64,000 nucleotides of DNA from Bacteroidota bacterium (GCA_029237825.1 JAQZBQ010000006.1:62001-126000); one strand, 5' to 3'. Positions 9,701 through 18,711 are shown, counted from the stretch's first letter. The notes: generated by a model from the sequence alone, not told the origin. Made by a program: numbers and translations.

Positions 9701-11252
9701 GGGCTTCAGGACCACTTAATACACGGAAACAGTTGTCAAATAATGCCTGAGCCTTGTCATCCGCAATTTTTAACAAAGGAATTGAAGCTGCAGGATCAGT
9801 AGATGTAGTACGGGCCCAAGGTAAACCAACTGTGATGTAGTTTACAGCACCAGGCAATAACGTAAACGGACCTGAAGATTGCATAAAGCGTCGGTCACCA
9901 GCAACGCCTGATTCTGACCATGGAGTTGCACCACAAGGACCATTGGTATAAGTAGCTGCCGGATAAACGAAATCCGTTGGAATACTTCCACCATATCCAT
10001 TTCCACCACAGGTGAAAGGGGTTCCGTCTCTCCAGTAACCGGTCATATATTGGTAATACTGGGTTGCATTCTGAGGGTCGGTAGTTTGAATTGGTACACC
10101 TGCAAAAGAGTTATTGAAATACAGGAATTTTGTCATTCCCATTTGCTCGCCTGGTTCATCGAGGCTACCATCATTATCATCGTCAACCCCATTATTGGCA
10201 TCAGCCAAAGGTCCTTGAAAAAAGTCGCAGCCTAAAGCCGGAATATAATTACCGTAACCAATAACACCGGAAACTGTTTCATCATAAGAATCCGCGTTAT
10301 AAATATACCCTAAACCTCTTTTAACATCACAACCAATATAATCGTCTCCATAATACCCCATGTCGGCATCTGTCCACACTGTCATGTATGTATTTTGAAG
10401 TGCGAAGGAAGAACGGTTTACCAATTGGTAATTGTAAAACGTCATGTTGTTGATTTCATCTGTCGTTTTAAAGGCAAAAGCCTGGGCGCGGATTTCCATA
10501 CCTATTGACTTTCCACCTGTTGCCACGTGATTATTTCCGTTGTCATTATAAACCCACCATAAGGTTTCATCCCCAAAAACGCGGGCTTTACAAACACCCA
10601 AATTATCTTTTAAACCAGTGTTATACACATCATAATACGGATAATCCCCTTCTTCAGGCACGTAACGATTGTCGCCGTTCACATCCACAAAAGGAGCCAG
10701 AATTTCAGCCTGATCCAGTGAAATGTCACCATTTCCCGGCCATTCCTTAATTCCTTGTGTAATAGGTCCGCCTGATAATACAAAAGCGTCTACATCCGAT
10801 CGTTTCAAACGGTAGATTTTATCATACTTATTACATACATCAGAAGAAACAGATGCATCCACTGTACTTAAAGGACCTGTCCAGAAGTCGACTCCCCCTT
10901 GTCTGTAAGTTTGAGCTGCAATTTTCAACTGCCCGCCCACGTCTAACCCTCCAAACCAAACGTTACCTGCAAAGTTGGAGTTTGCCCCTTTTGAACGGTC
11001 TTCCACTTTTGGTACCAGGTACCATGCGTTTTGTGTTCCAAACAAATCCCACCACATATCGGAACCAGAGAAAATAACGGTTCTAACGTTATTTACCGCC
11101 AATTCTGCGGAAGATTGGGCAGGGCTACAGCCGGCCATCACTCTTTCAGGGGCCGCGCTTCTAAAAACGTTGCCATATTTCTCCCTAGCATTTCCAGACA
11201 GAGCACCGAGCGCAACTGCTGCAACTAAAAGATGTTTGTTTAACTTATTCAT
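6789..11252 (-). CDS. Large surface-exposed protein with T9SS-like C-terminal domain
   Basis: About 1487 residues. The start at 11252 (MNKLNKHLLVAAVALGALSGNA) gives a clean signal peptide; an in-frame ATG three codons upstream (11261) is possible. The middle has several Asp/Asn-rich, calcium-binding-like loops (DVNGDNRYVPEEGDY, NGVDDDNDGSLDEPGEQ) and no recognised enzyme domain. The last about 110 residues resemble the T9SS type A Ig-like sorting domain: INIVPNPYYAYSSYE, then a beta-rich segment with KIKIFTLNGTLIRTF and SGLYIIHIDV, although the extreme end (VMRPLDLQSY) is unusual. It is encoded 27 bases after the TonB-dependent receptor and before the PorV-like barrel. In this position a SusD-like lipoprotein would be expected in a sugar-uptake system, but this protein has no lipobox and no SusD features. 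Function is unknown. Confidence 0.85.
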   Translation of the reverse strand: MNKLNKHLLVAAVALGALSGNAREKYGNVFRSAAPERVMAGCSPAQSSAELAVNNVRTVIFSGSDMWWDLFGTQNAWYLVPKVEDRSKGANSNFAGNVWFGGLDVGGQLKIAAQTYRQGGVDFWTGPLSTVDASVSSDVCNKYDKIYRLKRSDVDAFVLSGGPITQGIKEWPGNGDISLDQAEILAPFVDVNGDNRYVPEEGDYPYYDVYNTGLKDNLGVCKARVFGDETLWWVYNDNGNNHVATGGKSIGMEIRAQAFAFKTTDEINNMTFYNYQLVNRSSFALQNTYMTVWTDADMGYYGDDYIGCDVKRGLGYIYNADSYDETVSGVIGYGNYIPALGCDFFQGPLADANNGVDDDNDGSLDEPGEQMGMTKFLYFNNSFAGVPIQTTDPQNATQYYQYMTGYWRDGTPFTCGGNGYGGSIPTDFVYPAATYTNGPCGATPWSESGVAGDRRFMQSSGPFTLLPGAVNYITVGLPWARTTSTDPAASIPLLKIADDKAQALFDNCFRVLSGPEAPDLTIQELENELIIYFSNKPSSNNYLNQYKELDVSIIVDPTHFPNADNFYRFEGYKLYQLKNNQITQEELTDPSKAKLIFNCDVQNGITRLINYEYDATTGGDVPKVKVDQNEYSDKGIKSSFHFTRDEFSTSQSKKVVNNKEYYFFCVAYAYNEYGVYKEDQVFTSVGVPSSEGQKRPYLEGRKSKKAFGIPHNPAPEKSGSVMNSAYGYGPKVTRLEGQGNGGNYLDLTDESVNAILNSPTGKQTAITYQNGRGPVGIKVVDPLNVPNSTFSLKLISRNYFFRNDTLTGPTNAAALNAYINSVIDADPCKAVGSHTAMAYPKLTSNSNIYGRVNQDTATWVLTDLTTQKKYYSCKSIRVGEEFYFSELGLSVGIGGASDLANISTPFNSATDRLLKEDDIIGASISFANANETWLSGVPDVDGDNPFNWIRSGTYKQNDKESASDYQMSNSSAGTNLVFVDENQYFEKVLGGTWAPYPLVAATKTVAGNSTEAAPGFGGLTSASAVLPAVFDLRSMASVDIVFTKDKSKWTRCLVLEECDEPSAIPTQATKLEPRRHKSVDKQGIALGEPGCNTAEASFDSVPGVPFQTGLSWFPGYAINLETGERLNIAFGEDSYQINNNGNDMMWNPNHVVYDPLYNWSFGGRHYIYVFGNNRSGTKYEKNPAVTSGYVPAELDGKIIGAGNYGDFRDFAYTYKWGAGKSLNSNAVLRASGGVVLTNTWADAMWVNIPITINQRYNFKNPADMPGDAKVSLRVKKAYRPSLAGHVKTLPSTYTQAGYVNPTLALNSNNYAPVTMPIFPISNAANTNSRQSTDTVSNSANNNYNLYTFNTADIFTEVNNADKMKSALDLINIVPNPYYAYSSYERSRIDNVVRITNLPSKCKIKIFTLNGTLIRTFDRDVSGQEDINVSESEFVRSKRLPFQDWDLKNQSGITVASGLYIIHIDVPGVGEKILKWFGVMRPLDLQSY

Positions 11253-11279
11253 AATTTCCATTGTAAGTGCGTTTTATAA

Positions 11280-14200
11280 TTAAAAATCTAATAATACCCC
11301 AATTCTAATGGTGCGAGGACGACCATAGTTGTATGGGTTATTGATGTAAATGTTATACTGATCTGTAAAAGACGTTGCTGTTGCCGGGTTGCTGTTCACG
11401 TATAACTGACCCTGAGCGGAAGCCAGGTAAGCATCATCCTCAGGGTTACCTGTGTAACCATAAACACCAAGGATATTACGTGTATTTAACAAATTTAAAA
11501 CCTGTAAGTAAATATTCAAATTAGCTCTCTTTTGAGAATCGCCATCTTTTTTGCCCCATGTTAACTCGATATTTTTATCAATCCGTAAGTCTGTTCTGAA
11601 CTGCCAAGGTTTAGATGAGCCGTTTACTGATCCGGCAATATTTGATCTTCCACCAATCGGGTATGCCGCAATATTACGGGTATAAGGAGAACCAGAACCG
11701 ATACTAAACTTCAAGTTAGCACCAACATTTTGTAAAACCTGTACGGTTTGCACGGCATCCTTCTTTTTTCGATTAAACTGCGGGCCTTTGTAATCTTTTC
11801 CTTCGCCAAAACGGTAATCTAAAAGAAGTGTAATTGTGTGTCGCTGGTCATAGTCTAAAGGTAAAGTGATACGAAGGTTCGGTTGATCTGAAGAAGCCAG
11901 GTTTGCACCTGAATTGGCATTTGATCCAGAACCTTCAGCAAACTGCAACATGTAGTTTGCAGTTACTGAAATACCACCTGTACGGCGTAAGTCAAATTCA
12001 GCAGTTAATCCTTTCACTGTACCAAAATCTTTGTTGGCGTAAGTTCTGTAGGTTCTAGGATAAGCATTTGATAAAGAAACCTGTGTAATCTGATCTCTTA
12101 ACTCACGATAGAATGCCGTAATTTTTAATGCCGCATTTTTCTTTTGATTTAACACCTGTTGGTACCCAATTTCATAATCAATGGTTTTTTCAGGTCTTAA
12201 GTTTGAATTTGTGATGAATGGGTTTGCCGTTGAATTGATGAAATAATAATTCTTTGGATCAAAACGCATTAATCCGTCAGAAGGACGTTGTGTTAACACG
12301 TCATAATGCGCGAAGAAGTTAGCTACGTCAGAAATCGGGAACGAGAAAGCCACACGTGGCATGACATTAATTTGTGGCTTATAGTCTTTAAAAGCAGCCG
12401 TACTAAAAGCATTTTTGCTAGCAAAATCTGCATCCTTTAACCAAGGTGATAATTTACCATCACTTACCAGTAATTTTGGATCGGATGTTTCTTTACCTTC
12501 GGAATTATACCAGGTAGTTGCACCTGTTTTTTCGTCGGTATGTCTGTACCCCACAACATTTAAACTGCTTAAATTGTCAACATACACAACATAATCATCT
12601 TTAATGTTATCCGGCTTACCTTCAGGCTTGTCTTTTGCGGTATACGCTTCGTGGAATAAATACTGATCTTTTAATACTTTTTGATTGGCATCGAAACGAT
12701 CGACACGCACACCCACGTTGAATTTAATGTCACGGAAGTCAAATTTATCCTGGATGTACCCGGCAACATAAATTGGTTTGTAGCCACCTACAGGCAATAA
12801 TTGATTTCCGTTAGCATCTTTGTCATTCACAAACTTATCAAGGTTTGTAGCATTTTTGTCTTTATTACCAAGGTAATCATACCCGTAATAATCAACCAAT
12901 GATCCCACACCACTTTGTAATAAATCCTGAGCACTGAACATATCCAAACGCAAATCATCTGGTGAAAATGCATCTGAGTTAATTAAAGTTTGATTATCCG
13001 CGCCTAAACCAAGAGCTTGTCTTAAAGATTTATCAATTTGGTTCTGGCTTGCTGCATCATATTTATAACGGTAATAGTATTTATCTAACTCACCATTTTG
13101 CCCTGGAATAATGATGGGATTTTCTGTATCTAATGTTGTTAAATGTGTATTGGTTAAGTTCCTCATACGCTCCCATAAGCCGATGGCACTAACGAAATAG
13201 CCGCTTTGGTTACGTTGATCGTATTCAACACCTACCGAAATAGCATGATTTTTAAAATCGGCTGAGAAGCTCGAAGCAAAACGCAATTGTGTAGATTCAG
13301 CAATATTATAACCTCCATACTGACGGCCAGTTGGGAAAAATAAACTGTTAATGCTTTGTGGACGGTCGCCGTTAACGAAGGCATTGTTAGACTGAGCATC
13401 CTGAATAGTTGGAAGAGATCCCCTGAAATCAAACACCTGAGTTGAATAGTTTGCAGTTGTAGGATTTAGCTCACTTCTTTCAAAGGTAACCGGACCTCTT
13501 TTTGGCCCTTTGTAATCCATCCACTGGTATAATGTTGAAGGATTGGTTTCCATTTCATAATTTGAAACGGTATCAGGCGTCCAGTTATATTTACCCTGGA
13601 AACCATAGCGGAATACTTTGTCTTTGTGGGTATCGTCCTGCGTAACCCCTTTTGCTTTTTCGTAACTTCCGAGAAATGAGAAATAAGCGTTAGAGATCGC
13701 AGACTGCGTCTTTTCTTTTTCGCTACTAGTAAGATTAGCACCGAACTTTTGGTTAATTCTGGCATATGTTCTCCAGGTTGTGTTAATTACCTGTGGATTG
13801 TTTTGCGCGTTGAACAGTGAATAATCATAAACGAAATCATGTCTGTTTCCGTAATCAAATGCACCCCCGATTTGTAAATCGGTATTTGGAGCTACTTTGA
13901 TTTTGATATTTCCGTTTAACTGAATGGAGCGGCTTGCGACATTCTGACGAACCGGTGTTTCAGTCATATCGTCTTTAGTAATATAATCCAATTCACGGAA
14001 GAATACATCTTCTGCACCAATGGTAACTAAACGTAAAGGGGTTTTCTCTAATTGCGCTAATTTATCATCATTCAATTTCCACATTTTAATATACGCCGGA
14101 TCAGGATCTTTTTCATAAGTTCCCTGACCAGAAAGGAAGAAGCCGATAATTGGCTTTTTTTGGCCGGTTGAATCACGCTTTTGCAATATAGGACCACCTA

Positions 14201-14972
14201 AAGAGAAGCCTAATGAGTTGTAACCATATTTATCCGTTAACTGAGAAGAAATTAATTCTACCCCGCCGCTGAATTTACTTTGTGGCCCGCGTGTTGTTAC
14301 TGAAATGATCCCAGAGGTTGCATCCCCGTATTGAGCAGGAACTCCACCGGTAATTACGTTAATTTGTTCAACACCCTGCTGAGGAACTCCAGTGGCTCCA
14401 CCTAAAACTTTTACACCATCTACGAAATAAATAGTGGATGAAGAACGGCCCCCGCGAACGTTAAGTGCAGAACCTTCATCAGCCTGATAAACACCTGCTG
14501 TAGTAGCCGCAACCGAGTTAATATTTTTTGTTGCCATGTTCTGGTATTCCTCACGGGTTACGGTTCCACCAGATTTCATATCGCTATCAATCAATGGTTC
14601 CTGGTAATCCACAACCACAACCTCGTCTAACCGAACACCCTCACCGTTAGACAATTCAATTGTAACATACGCTGTTTTAGCCTCACCAACCACAATACCT
14701 TTAATTTCCTGAGCCTGGTAACCAACGTAAACTCCTTTTACATCGTACTTTCCGGGAGCCAGAGGCTTGATCATGGCGTAACCATCCATATCCGTAGTAC
14801 CTACACCTACCTGAACGCCGTTTTGATAGGCAACCACGTTAGCAAACGGTATAGTTTCCCCGTTAGTCTTGTCTTTTAATAAAACTTTAATGGCTCCCCC
14901 ATTGTTTTGGGCCATTAACGAGGTACCAGCTACTAAAAGTGTTACGATTGAAAAGTAAATTTTTCTTAACAT
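11280..14972 (-). CDS. TonB-dependent receptor with carboxypeptidase-like regulatory domain
   Basis: Outer-membrane active transporter of 1230 residues. It has a signal peptide (about 1-21), then a carboxypeptidase-D-like regulatory domain (about 25-115; ETIPFANVVAYQNGVQVGV ... APGKYDVKGVYVGYQ). The TonB plug follows (about 140-240; LNVRGGRSSSTIYFVDG and GGVPAQYGDATSGIISVTTRG). A 22-strand barrel then runs to the aromatic C-terminus (RIGVLLDF). It is the first gene of a three-gene operon with the large surface protein and the PorV-like barrel. It lacks the SusC-type neighbour SusD, so the substrate is not predictable; a peptide, protein or metal complex is possible. The upstream region is AT-rich with only a near-match -7 element (AATATTTG on the minus strand, about 15042-15049). 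Confidence 0.93.
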   Translation of the reverse strand: MLRKIYFSIVTLLVAGTSLMAQNNGGAIKVLLKDKTNGETIPFANVVAYQNGVQVGVGTTDMDGYAMIKPLAPGKYDVKGVYVGYQAQEIKGIVVGEAKTAYVTIELSNGEGVRLDEVVVVDYQEPLIDSDMKSGGTVTREEYQNMATKNINSVAATTAGVYQADEGSALNVRGGRSSSTIYFVDGVKVLGGATGVPQQGVEQINVITGGVPAQYGDATSGIISVTTRGPQSKFSGGVELISSQLTDKYGYNSLGFSLGGPILQKRDSTGQKKPIIGFFLSGQGTYEKDPDPAYIKMWKLNDDKLAQLEKTPLRLVTIGAEDVFFRELDYITKDDMTETPVRQNVASRSIQLNGNIKIKVAPNTDLQIGGAFDYGNRHDFVYDYSLFNAQNNPQVINTTWRTYARINQKFGANLTSSEKEKTQSAISNAYFSFLGSYEKAKGVTQDDTHKDKVFRYGFQGKYNWTPDTVSNYEMETNPSTLYQWMDYKGPKRGPVTFERSELNPTTANYSTQVFDFRGSLPTIQDAQSNNAFVNGDRPQSINSLFFPTGRQYGGYNIAESTQLRFASSFSADFKNHAISVGVEYDQRNQSGYFVSAIGLWERMRNLTNTHLTTLDTENPIIIPGQNGELDKYYYRYKYDAASQNQIDKSLRQALGLGADNQTLINSDAFSPDDLRLDMFSAQDLLQSGVGSLVDYYGYDYLGNKDKNATNLDKFVNDKDANGNQLLPVGGYKPIYVAGYIQDKFDFRDIKFNVGVRVDRFDANQKVLKDQYLFHEAYTAKDKPEGKPDNIKDDYVVYVDNLSSLNVVGYRHTDEKTGATTWYNSEGKETSDPKLLVSDGKLSPWLKDADFASKNAFSTAAFKDYKPQINVMPRVAFSFPISDVANFFAHYDVLTQRPSDGLMRFDPKNYYFINSTANPFITNSNLRPEKTIDYEIGYQQVLNQKKNAALKITAFYRELRDQITQVSLSNAYPRTYRTYANKDFGTVKGLTAEFDLRRTGGISVTANYMLQFAEGSGSNANSGANLASSDQPNLRITLPLDYDQRHTITLLLDYRFGEGKDYKGPQFNRKKKDAVQTVQVLQNVGANLKFSIGSGSPYTRNIAAYPIGGRSNIAGSVNGSSKPWQFRTDLRIDKNIELTWGKKDGDSQKRANLNIYLQVLNLLNTRNILGVYGYTGNPEDDAYLASAQGQLYVNSNPATATSFTDQYNIYINNPYNYGRPRTIRIGVLLDF

Positions 14973-15276
14973 ATTGATAGTTTTTTAATTACGTTCGAAT
15001 TGTACGAGCGGATAAATATATAAATGATAGGTAACTGGTGCAAATATTTCTATTAGAATTTTGTAATATTCTGATTATGTGACCGTTATTTTCCAACTTT
15101 TTTTCGTTAAAGGGTATTAAAACTTAACAAGAATTAACACGAAATTACAAATAGGGTGGGTGATAAATTTTACAAACTAATAAATGGACGTAACAACTTG
15201 ATAAGTGGCGGGATTTTCGAAATAAGTGGTAAAAAATCCTCTTCCTCTTAAAATTTTGACCTGTTTGCCAAAATGA
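14973..15276. other. AT-rich intergenic region upstream of the TonB receptor
   Basis: No gene is supported here. It must contain the receptor promoter, but only a near-consensus -7 (AATATTTG, minus strand, near 15045) was found, with no properly spaced TTG. A short direct repeat ATAAGTGG occurs twice near 15200-15230. A 62-codon minus-strand frame reaching into this region overlaps the basic exported protein and has no family features. Confidence 0.4.
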
Positions 15277-15651
15277 TTATTGCTGAACCTTGGGCGCTTT
15301 TTCTTTAGACTGTCGGGAGCCTTTGCCTCTTTTCTTTTGAAACATGCGTTGAAAAAAAGGCTCACGCTGATGGGTATTATTCCGGATGGCCTTACCCTTA
15401 CTTTTTTTCATCCGCTTACGCACTTCTTTAGTTTGGATACGCTTGTGGTGGTCGCGGATTTTTTTTTCTTCAAGGCGTTTATTTTTCCGATCCTCTTTCC
15501 ACTTTTTTTTGTCGGCCTGGCGCTGCTTTCTTTTGCTTTTAATCGACTGGTCTTTTTTTGGCGGGTCTGATTTTCCGCCGCTCTCCTGAGCAATACCCAC
15601 AGTTTGCAGGGAAATAACAAAGAATATAAAAAAGCAGATTCTTAAAATCAT
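15277..15651 (-). CDS. Small, highly basic exported protein of unknown function
   Basis: The ATG at 15651 gives a 124-residue protein with a clear signal peptide (MILRICFFIFFVISLQTVGIAQ). An upstream ATG at 15723 would overlap the deaminase gene and put a hydrophilic stretch before the signal sequence, so it is less likely. After cleavage the protein is extremely rich in Lys and Arg (KSKRKQRQADKKKWKEDRK, RKRMKKSKGKAIR) with almost no hydrophobic core, so it is probably disordered and binds a polyanion such as lipopolysaccharide, peptidoglycan or nucleic acid in the periplasm. That role is inference from composition. Small Lys/Arg-rich exported proteins are common and unnamed in Bacteroidota. 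It follows the dCMP deaminase gene after 43 bases. Confidence 0.65.
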   Translation of the reverse strand: MILRICFFIFFVISLQTVGIAQESGGKSDPPKKDQSIKSKRKQRQADKKKWKEDRKNKRLEEKKIRDHHKRIQTKEVRKRMKKSKGKAIRNNTHQREPFFQRMFQKKRGKGSRQSKEKAPKVQQ

Positions 15652-15694
15652 AATTATTTTTTTTATTTTTCGATAACGGTTACCAGCTACCTCA

Positions 15695-16144
15695 TTATTT
15701 ATAATGCACCACTTCCACACCAAATTTTCTTAAAAAATCCACCCCTTCATCACTCGGTATTTTTTTAAATTCGGCATAACTGTGTTTATAGTATACTTTT
15801 TTTATTCCAGTTGTAAAAATAACCCGCGCGCAGGCAATGCAGGGCGATAAAGTGACATACAGCGTTGTTCCTTCGATGGACATGTTGTTTTTCACTGCAT
15901 ACAGGATGGCATTTTGTTCGGCATGCAGGGCCAGGGAGCAGCTTCCTTTACTATCGCGGGCGCAACCATGTTCCGGCCACTCTTCATCACAGTTATGTGT
16001 TCCAGCTGGTGGTCCGTTGTAGCCAATCGACACTATGCGTGTATCTTTTGTCAACACCGCCCCCACCTGCGCTTTAACGCAGTGTGACCGGAGGGCCAGC
16101 TTTTCAGCCAGCTCCATGTATATTTCTTCGTAACGCGGTTTCAT
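15695..16144 (-). CDS. dCMP deaminase family protein
   Basis: Zinc-dependent deoxycytidylate deaminase, which turns dCMP into dUMP for thymidylate synthesis. The 149-residue protein has the zinc and catalytic motif HAEQNAI, with the proton-shuttling Glu, and the second zinc motif PCIACARVI. The N-terminal segment KPRYEEIYMELAEKLALRSHC and the GYNGPPAGTHNCDE loop are typical of the family. The start at 16144 is supported by the conserved N-terminus. The basic exported protein gene follows after a short gap and may be co-transcribed. No consensus promoter was seen directly upstream. Confidence 0.93.
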   Translation of the reverse strand: MKPRYEEIYMELAEKLALRSHCVKAQVGAVLTKDTRIVSIGYNGPPAGTHNCDEEWPEHGCARDSKGSCSLALHAEQNAILYAVKNNMSIEGTTLYVTLSPCIACARVIFTTGIKKVYYKHSYAEFKKIPSDEGVDFLRKFGVEVVHYK

Positions 16145-16326
16145 TTTGGTTGTAAATATCTAAATTTTAGGGGAATAATAAGTTTCATTTCTTTAATGTT
16201 CCAGTTTATTTCACCTATGGCCAATCCTTAATAAAAAGGTCATTTAGACCATGCTGATTTTCAATAAGATGAATGGTTTAGCATCGGGAGGTAGATTTTC
16301 TACAGAAAGTCGAGCTAAACACGCAC

Positions 16327-16373
16327 TATCTACGGAGTATCTACGGAGTATCTACGAAGTATCTACGAAGTAT
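16327..16373. repeat. Four tandem copies of an 11-base unit
   Basis: TATCTACGGAG occurs twice (16327-16348), followed by TATCTACGAAG twice (16349-16370) and a partial TAT. The units are directly adjacent with no spacers. The shared base change in the last two copies suggests stepwise slippage duplication. Confidence 0.9.
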
Positions 16374-16430
16374 GTTATGATTTATACTTTAATATTCTGA
16401 TCAAGGATTTACAATTGATTGATATTTAGG

Positions 16431-16512
16431 ATGTTCCCGACGGGAGCCGGGCCGGGCTATCCATTGCAATCTTTTTGCAGGCAAAAAGGATTTCCATTGC
16501 AGTCCCTAACAC
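16431..16512 (-). repeat. Structured intergenic repeat, copy A
   Basis: Read on the minus strand it contains GGAAATCC, then a hairpin with arms TTTTTGC / GCAAAAA, then ATTGCAATGGATAGCCCG, and then a second GC-rich hairpin (TCCCG / CGGGA). The same order of boxes is found in copies B and C, with different but still complementary stem sequences. Confidence 0.75.
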
Positions 16513-16559
16513 AATTCTCATTCTTTTTTCACTTTAAATTTTAAATTGACGATTAGCCT

Positions 16560-16658
16560 GCGTGAAGGATAGAACGGAAATCCTCTGCAAAGCTTCAGCG
16601 ACGCAGAGATTGGAGTGATAGCCTGACGGCGCCGTGTCTTTTGCGCCGGCACGCCCAC
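16560..16658 (+). repeat. Structured intergenic repeat, copy B
   Basis: Order on the plus strand: GCGTGAAGGATAGAACGG, AAATCC, hairpin 1 (CTCTGC / GCAGAG), ATTGGAGTGATAGCCTGAC, hairpin 2 (GGCGC / GCGCC), GGCACGCCCA. The first box and the GATAGCCYGAC box are nearly identical to copy C. It lies 26 bases from the typA terminator. Confidence 0.8.
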
Positions 16659-16684
16659 AAAATATTAATCTAACTGAGTTCGTA

Positions 16685-16722
16685 AAAATAAAAAGGCAGA
16701 AAAACAATGTCTCTCTGCCTTT
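16685..16722 (-). terminator. Rho-independent terminator of typA
   Basis: AAAGGCAGA (16692-16700) pairs with TCTGCCTTT (16714-16722). On the minus strand the stem is followed by a U-rich run. It lies about 20 bases past the typA stop. Confidence 0.85.
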
Positions 16723-16742
16723 AACTCAATAATATAAACTTG

Positions 16743-18554
16743 TTACTTAGATACCAATGTTTTACCCATGCGTTTACGCTCGTTTTCATCTAAATAGATT
16801 TTACGTAAACGGATGTGGTTAGGCGTAATTTCAACGTATTCATCTCCCTGGATGTATTCCATGGCTTCTTCCAAACTGAAGTTGATCTTCGGTACAATTC
16901 TCATTTTATCATCCGTACCCGAAGCACGCATGTTCGTTAATTGTTTTTCAGTACAAATGTTTACTACTAAATCATCCGGACGGATATGTTCTCCGATTAC
17001 CATTCCAGGATAAATTTCATCACCGGCTTCAACAAAGAACTTACCACGATCCTGTAATTTATCAATAGAATACGCAACAGCTGTTCCTTTATCTTTAGAA
17101 ATTAATACGCCTGCGATACGGCTTGGGATTGGCCCTTTCCAAGGCTCATAGTCCTTGAAACGGTGTGCCATGATGGCTTCACCAGCGGTAGCAGTTAAAA
17201 CGTTATTACGTAATCCAATAATACCACGGGAAGGAATTTCGAACTCAATGTGCGTTAAATCACCTTTTGCTTCCATGATCAATAAATTACCTTTACGTTG
17301 CGTAACCAAATCGATAACCTTAGATGCTGATTCCTGAGGAACATCCACTGTTAACACCTCAATTGGCTCGCATTTCACTCCATCAATTTCTTTAACGATT
17401 ACCTGAGGCTGACCTAATTGTAATTCATATCCTTCGCGACGCATGGTTTCAATTAAAACCGATAAGTGAAGGATACCACGGCCGAAAACCAAATACGAAT
17501 CAGGTGAAGAAGTTTCTTCGACACGCATTGCTAAGTTTTTTTCCAACTCTTTGTATAAACGATCGCGTAAGTGACGAGACGTTACGAACTTACCGTCCTT
17601 ACCAAAGAAAGGAGAGTTGTTGATGGTAAACAACATACTCATGGTTGGCTCATCAATTTTCATCGTTGGCATTGCCTCCGGGTTTTCAAAATCAGCAACG
17701 GTATCACCAATTTCAAAACCTTCAATACCTGTAAATGCACAAATGTCGCCGGTTTGAACCTGAGTAACTTTTACTTTCCCTAAACCTTCGAAAACGAATA
17801 ATTCCTTAATACGGGATTTCTGAATGCTGCCATCACGTTTTACAACGCTTACAGGCATGTTTTCCTTGATGATTCCTCTGTACACACGGCCTACTGCAAT
17901 ACGACCAATGAATGAAGAATAATCCAAAGAGGTAATCTGAATCTGTAAAGTTCCTTCACGTTCAGGCGCTGTTGGTATTTTTTCTAAGATTGTATCAAGC
18001 AGGTAAGTAACATCCGTTGTAGGCGTTTTGTAATCCGGGCCCATCCAACCATTTTTACTTGAGCCATACACTGTTGGGAAATCCAGCTGGTCTTCAGTTG
18101 CTTCGAGGTTAAAGAATAAATCAAACACGTTATCATGAACTTCTTCAGGACGACAGTTTGGTTTATCCACTTTATTGATTACCACGATGGCTTTTTTACC
18201 AGCCGCAATAGCTTTTTGTGTAACGAAACGTGTTTGAGGCATAGGGCCTTCGAAAGCATCCACTAATAAAATTACCCCATCCGCCATGTTTAAGGTACGC
18301 TCTACCTCACCACCGAAGTCGGCGTGGCCCGGTGTGTCAATGATATTGATCTTGGTTCCTTTATACGTAACAGATACGTTTTTCGCTAAAATGGTAATAC
18401 CACGTTCACGCTCTAAGTCGTTGTTATCAAGGATCAATTCCCCTGAAGCCTGGTTTTCACGAAATAAATTACACTGGTGTAAAATTTTGTCTACTAATGT
18501 TGTTTTCCCGTGATCGACATGGGCAATGATGGCAATGTTTCTAATTTCTGACAT
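16743..18554 (-). CDS. typA: Translational GTPase TypA/BipA
   Basis: Ribosome-associated GTPase of the EF-G family involved in ribosome assembly and stress or low-temperature growth. The 603-residue length is normal. GTPase motifs are complete: G1 AHVDHGKTTL, G3 DTPGHADFGGEVER, G4 NKVDKP. These are followed by the EF-Tu-like domain II, the EF-G domain III and V folds and the TypA-specific C-terminal domain (DELV-region equivalent DDLVVNICTEKQLTNMRASG). The start at 18554 is supported by a near-perfect promoter just upstream and by the conserved N-terminus SEIRNIAIIAHVDHG. It is transcribed alone, with its own promoter and terminator. Both flanks hold copies of the structured intergenic repeat. 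Confidence 0.97.
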   Translation of the reverse strand: MSEIRNIAIIAHVDHGKTTLVDKILHQCNLFRENQASGELILDNNDLERERGITILAKNVSVTYKGTKINIIDTPGHADFGGEVERTLNMADGVILLVDAFEGPMPQTRFVTQKAIAAGKKAIVVINKVDKPNCRPEEVHDNVFDLFFNLEATEDQLDFPTVYGSSKNGWMGPDYKTPTTDVTYLLDTILEKIPTAPEREGTLQIQITSLDYSSFIGRIAVGRVYRGIIKENMPVSVVKRDGSIQKSRIKELFVFEGLGKVKVTQVQTGDICAFTGIEGFEIGDTVADFENPEAMPTMKIDEPTMSMLFTINNSPFFGKDGKFVTSRHLRDRLYKELEKNLAMRVEETSSPDSYLVFGRGILHLSVLIETMRREGYELQLGQPQVIVKEIDGVKCEPIEVLTVDVPQESASKVIDLVTQRKGNLLIMEAKGDLTHIEFEIPSRGIIGLRNNVLTATAGEAIMAHRFKDYEPWKGPIPSRIAGVLISKDKGTAVAYSIDKLQDRGKFFVEAGDEIYPGMVIGEHIRPDDLVVNICTEKQLTNMRASGTDDKMRIVPKINFSLEEAMEYIQGDEYVEITPNHIRLRKIYLDENERKRMGKTLVSK

Positions 18555-18573
18555 GTTTTATTTAATAAGGGCG

Positions 18574-18603
18574 CAAAAGTACGGCTTTTTAACGAGAAAG
18601 CAA
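18574..18603 (-). promoter_or_regulatory. typA: typA promoter (-33/-7)
   Basis: Minus-strand TTG (18601-18603) and TACTTTTG (18574-18581) are separated by 19 bases, a full match to the Bacteroidota promoter pattern TTG-N17-23-TAnnTTTG. The -7 box lies 19 bases upstream of the ATG. Confidence 0.75.
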
Positions 18604-18711
18604 TTATATCTGGTTGAAAATCTTGCAATTGGCGTTAATTAATGTTTAATGTATAGGGATGATAGGGTAATGAATAATAGGCTAAAGACATAGCAGGGTG
18701 TTACTAGGACG

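Noticed and set aside
15280-15570. Plus-strand frame rich in Phe and Leu opposite the basic exported protein
   Set aside because: It is the complement of Lys/Arg codons, which gives a hydrophobic-looking shadow.
16327-16373. CRISPR-like direct repeats
   Set aside because: Units are 11 bases with no spacers and no cas genes are near.
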